Positions 15,160-16,742 of a DNA stretch of 16,742 nt are shown in pieces. The notes beneath the pieces were generated by a model. The model worked only from the letters and a program-made list of their open reading frames with translations. It was not told the DNA's origin and did not search any database. The position numbers and the translations under genes were made by a program. Source of the DNA: Dehalococcoidia bacterium UBA1152 (GTDB lineage: Bacteria > Chloroflexota > Dehalococcoidia > Lucifugimonadales > UBA2962). The DNA lies in the NCBI GenBank assembly GCA_002311285.1, contig DBZU01000017.1, forward strand, positions 14,356-31,097, in the 5' to 3' direction. Numbering within the stretch: the first letter of the stretch is position 1; each line of letters opens with the position of its first letter.

Positions 15160-15396
15160 ATGGGTAACATCACTGTCGTCCTCATGTTGGGTTGGGGGAT
15201 TGGCATGGCATTTTGGATGCCACTAATCGCCGCCGCCGGACTTTTTTGTGGAGTAACTGTTCCCGTAGTGCGAGTTGCAATGGGGATAAAGTATGCTATA
15301 CCAATGGCTGTTGTAGGAGTTGTGTGGATGGTGATTGCCCTAATTATAGGTTCTCAATATGGGTGGAGCAAAGATTTATCAGATTTCCTAACCTAG
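15160..15396 (+). CDS. Small two-helix membrane protein, unknown function
   Basis: 78 residues, almost entirely hydrophobic: a long segment at about 4-38 with several Gly and a WGIGMAFWMP stretch, and a second at about 45-64 (AIPMAVVGVVWMVIALIIGS), then a short polar tail WSKDLSDFLT. The frame is closed by TAA 6 nt before the ATG, so the start is set. No good Shine-Dalgarno is seen. The amino-acid make-up is membrane-like throughout, which chance frames rarely are; a shifted frame over the same bases (15192-15410) is Cys/Arg-rich and not protein-like. I do not recognise the family. It ends 15 nt before the convergent stop of the next gene. Confidence 0.6.
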   Translation: MGNITVVLMLGWGIGMAFWMPLIAAAGLFCGVTVPVVRVAMGIKYAIPMAVVGVVWMVIALIIGSQYGWSKDLSDFLT

Positions 15397-15411
15397 TTCA
15401 AGACAATTGAT

Positions 15412-15975
15412 TTATTCATCCCGTCTTAGTAAATCAGATATGTTCAACTGTTTATGTGGTTGAATGCGTTCACTGACTAATCTAAGTAAATTCCATTCAT
15501 CTTCTTTAATAACTTTTGAAACCATAGTCCAAACACCCTTCTTAGAATTATTAATGAATCCTTTAGCCTTAAGTGAGTGAAGTCGGTCATTAATATAGGT
15601 TTCTAAGCTTTCCTTGTGCCATCTAGGATATATGCTCATCCATGTGGTTCCATTGAGGTATGGCCTCTGCATACATTCTCTAACTGCATTGTTTATTTCA
15701 GCTCTCGATTTATCTTTAGTAACCTCATAATATCTAGCCTCATATTCCCAACATCTAAGGATTGCCGCATCTATGATTAGAGGTGAAACGCCACTGTGTT
15801 CCTTGTAGATTCCTCTTGTTTTCTTAACCTTCGATTGTGGAGTATCAATACCCAAACCCAATAGGTTAGCTATAGCATCCTTGTAGCTCTTGCTCCCAGA
15901 AACCTTCCTATGCTTATCTAATACTGCCTTAGTTTCTGCATCTAATTGGATTGATATTTGTTTCTTTTTAGCCAT
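15412..15975 (-). CDS. Probable DNA-binding protein: RHH-like N-terminus plus Mrr-N-like winged helix
   Basis: 187 residues from the ATG at 15975. The N-terminus (KKKQISIQLDAETKAVLDKH, then SYKDAIANLLGLG) fits a ribbon-helix-helix: one basic strand followed by two helices. The middle is basic and helical. The C-terminal half has a pattern like the winged-helix Mrr_N domain: AEINNAVRECM, a WMSIYPRWHK segment, then YINDRLHSLKAKGFINNSKKGVWTMV. No nuclease motif is visible, so a regulator or DNA-end/nucleoid factor is as likely as part of a restriction system. A TTG 6 nt upstream (15981) is another start. The -10-like TAATAT (15987-15982) just before the ATG suggests a leaderless transcript. The gene stands alone. 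Confidence 0.7.
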   Translation of the reverse strand: MAKKKQISIQLDAETKAVLDKHRKVSGSKSYKDAIANLLGLGIDTPQSKVKKTRGIYKEHSGVSPLIIDAAILRCWEYEARYYEVTKDKSRAEINNAVRECMQRPYLNGTTWMSIYPRWHKESLETYINDRLHSLKAKGFINNSKKGVWTMVSKVIKEDEWNLLRLVSERIQPHKQLNISDLLRRDE

Positions 15976-16013
15976 CCTCAAATATTACCATTTACGTATG
16001 GATTTAAGGTAAT

Positions 16014-16050
16014 TCAGGGAGTGTTTTATATGCCCTGAGAGTCTCTAGGG
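16014..16050. repeat. Copy 1 of a short sequence also found after the RRM gene; overlapping inverted repeats
   Basis: TGTTTTATATGCCCTGAG (16022-16039) resembles TGTTTTAATATGTCCTGAG at 16551-16569: one indel and one substitution, with weaker likeness for about 8 more bases. In this copy CCCTGA (16033-16038) can pair with TCAGGG (16014-16019) or, as CCCT, with AGGG (16047-16050). Its role is unknown. Confidence 0.4.
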
Positions 16051-16238
16051 TTGCTATACAGAGAAGAAAATATAAGGATAGCTAAATACATCAACTTGGT
16101 TTTTAATGTAAAATAAATGCAGACGTTAAATTTAATCAACGTTTTTCACGTATGTCCGCTCGAGTTGTAGATTAGCATTCACTTGTCAAACCCTTCTTTC
16201 TTGAATCCGGTATATGTAGAAGTTTTAAGGAGATAGTT

Positions 16239-16499
16239 TTGAGAATTTATGTAGGCAACTTGTCATGGCAGACTGATGAGAACGAGTTACGAGGTGTATT
16301 TGAACCTCATGGCGAAGTGGCATCGGCACAAATAATTACTGATAGAGAAAGCGGCAGGTCACGTGGATTTGCATTCGTTGAGATGACAAATGACGAAGAC
16401 GGCAAAGCTGCTATAGAAGCAGTAAATAATCAAGAGATTGGTGGACGTCAGCTTAAGGTTAATGAGGCTAAGCCTCGTGCCGAAAAGCCTCGTTACTAA
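16239..16499 (+). CDS. Single-RRM RNA-binding protein
   Basis: 86 residues, one RNA-recognition motif. RNP2 is IYVGNL (3-8) and RNP1 is RGFAFVEM (42-49), with aromatic Y4, F44 and F46 in the RNA-stacking positions. The fold ends at about 77, and a short basic tail AKPRAEKPRY follows. Known: such Rbp/glycine-rich RNA-binding proteins occur in cyanobacteria, Chloroflexi and others and are often cold-induced; their RNA targets are poorly known. The glycine-rich tail is missing. The start is TTG with an excellent AAGGAG (16227-16232) 6 nt upstream. It is a single-gene transcript ended by the terminator just behind it. Confidence 0.93.
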   Translation: MRIYVGNLSWQTDENELRGVFEPHGEVASAQIITDRESGRSRGFAFVEMTNDEDGKAAIEAVNNQEIGGRQLKVNEAKPRAEKPRY

Positions 16500-16520
16500 T
16501 CACAAATAGAACGCAAAATA

Positions 16521-16556
16521 AAATAGCTCTTACATTCTCTATGTGAGGGCTGTTTT
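16521..16556 (+). terminator. Intrinsic terminator of the RRM gene
   Basis: AGCTCTTACAT (16525-16535) pairs with ATGTGAGGGCT (16541-16551) over 11 bp, two of them G:U, around the loop TCTCT. AAAA before and GTTTT after complete the classical form. It lies 21 nt after the stop. The A-run also makes it possible in the other direction. Confidence 0.8.
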
Positions 16557-16577
16557 AATATGTCCTGAGTGTCCCGA
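16551..16577. repeat. Copy 2 of the short sequence flanking the RRM gene
   Basis: TGTTTTAATATGTCCTGAG followed by TGTCCCGA aligns with 16022-16047. It overlaps the T-run of the terminator. Direct orientation, 529 bp from copy 1. Two diverged copies do not establish a genome-wide family. Confidence 0.4.
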
Positions 16578-16742
16578 CAAAGCCTGTAGAGCGATGTTTT
16601 TCAACGGTCACTTGAATACTAACTACGATTTTAACAATTTAGAAAATCAAGCTTAAAATTAGTAGCCCCGTTGTAGGTTTTTGGATATGTTTTATAGCTC
16701 AATAAGGTAATTCTCAACAGAGTAAATTTTTCAATAATTGGG

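Noticed and set aside
15192..15410. 72-codon plus-strand frame overlapping the small membrane protein
   Set aside because: Cys/Arg/Trp-rich product with no protein-like pattern; the other frame is coherent membrane sequence.
16631..16741. Minus-strand frame open for 36 codons to the right edge
   Set aside because: Product is Lys/Asn/Thr/Leu-rich with no recognisable motif; such length is expected by chance at an AT-rich edge. It could be the tail of a gene beyond the window, but nothing supports it.

Overview
The window is AT-rich bacterial chromosome using the standard bacterial code, with many GTG and TTG starts. The gene set and order (nusA-ylxR-infB-rbfA-truB, then rplU-rpmA-rpmE and a DUF1385/YqhQ membrane protein; a his block carrying a methyltransferase; a single-RRM protein) suggest Chloroflexota, most likely a marine Dehalococcoidia/SAR202-type lineage. 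That placement is inferred from gene content and protein style, not from a marker-gene tree.

Left part (1-5238): the first codons of an amidohydrolase run off the left edge on the minus strand. Behind it lies a membrane PH-domain/zinc-ribbon protein, also on the minus strand. A plus-strand block then runs pduO (cobalamin adenosyltransferase)-hisH-hisA-methyltransferase-hisF-hisIE. It covers the middle of histidine synthesis: HisIE makes and opens the PR-AMP ring, HisA isomerises ProFAR, and HisF with HisH makes IGP and AICAR. hisG, hisD, hisB and hisC are not in the window.

Middle part (5192-12174, all minus): this is an information-processing block. Read in its own direction it is nusA, ylxR, infB, rbfA and truB, then (from its own promoter at about 7119) rplU, rpmA, rpmE and the DUF1385 gene. 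The DUF1385 gene ends convergently inside the end of hisIE. The nusA leader holds a strong hairpin whose distal arm could also pair with sequences further down, including the nusA start codon region. This is the most interesting non-coding signal in the window.

Right part (12200-16742): a complete molybdate ABC transporter modABC is divergent from nusA, with overlapping candidate promoters between them. After it come a 78-residue two-helix membrane protein, a minus-strand probable DNA-binding protein (N-terminal ribbon-helix-helix-like segment plus a winged-helix segment resembling the Mrr N-terminal domain), and a short RRM RNA-binding protein ending in a clear intrinsic terminator. A short similar sequence sits on both sides of the RRM gene.

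No rRNA, tRNA, CRISPR array, insertion sequence or prophage gene was seen. No complete new defence or mobile system is evident. The candidates for novelty are the nusA leader, the RHH/winged-helix protein, the PH/zinc-ribbon protein, the his-linked methyltransferase and the HisF insertion.
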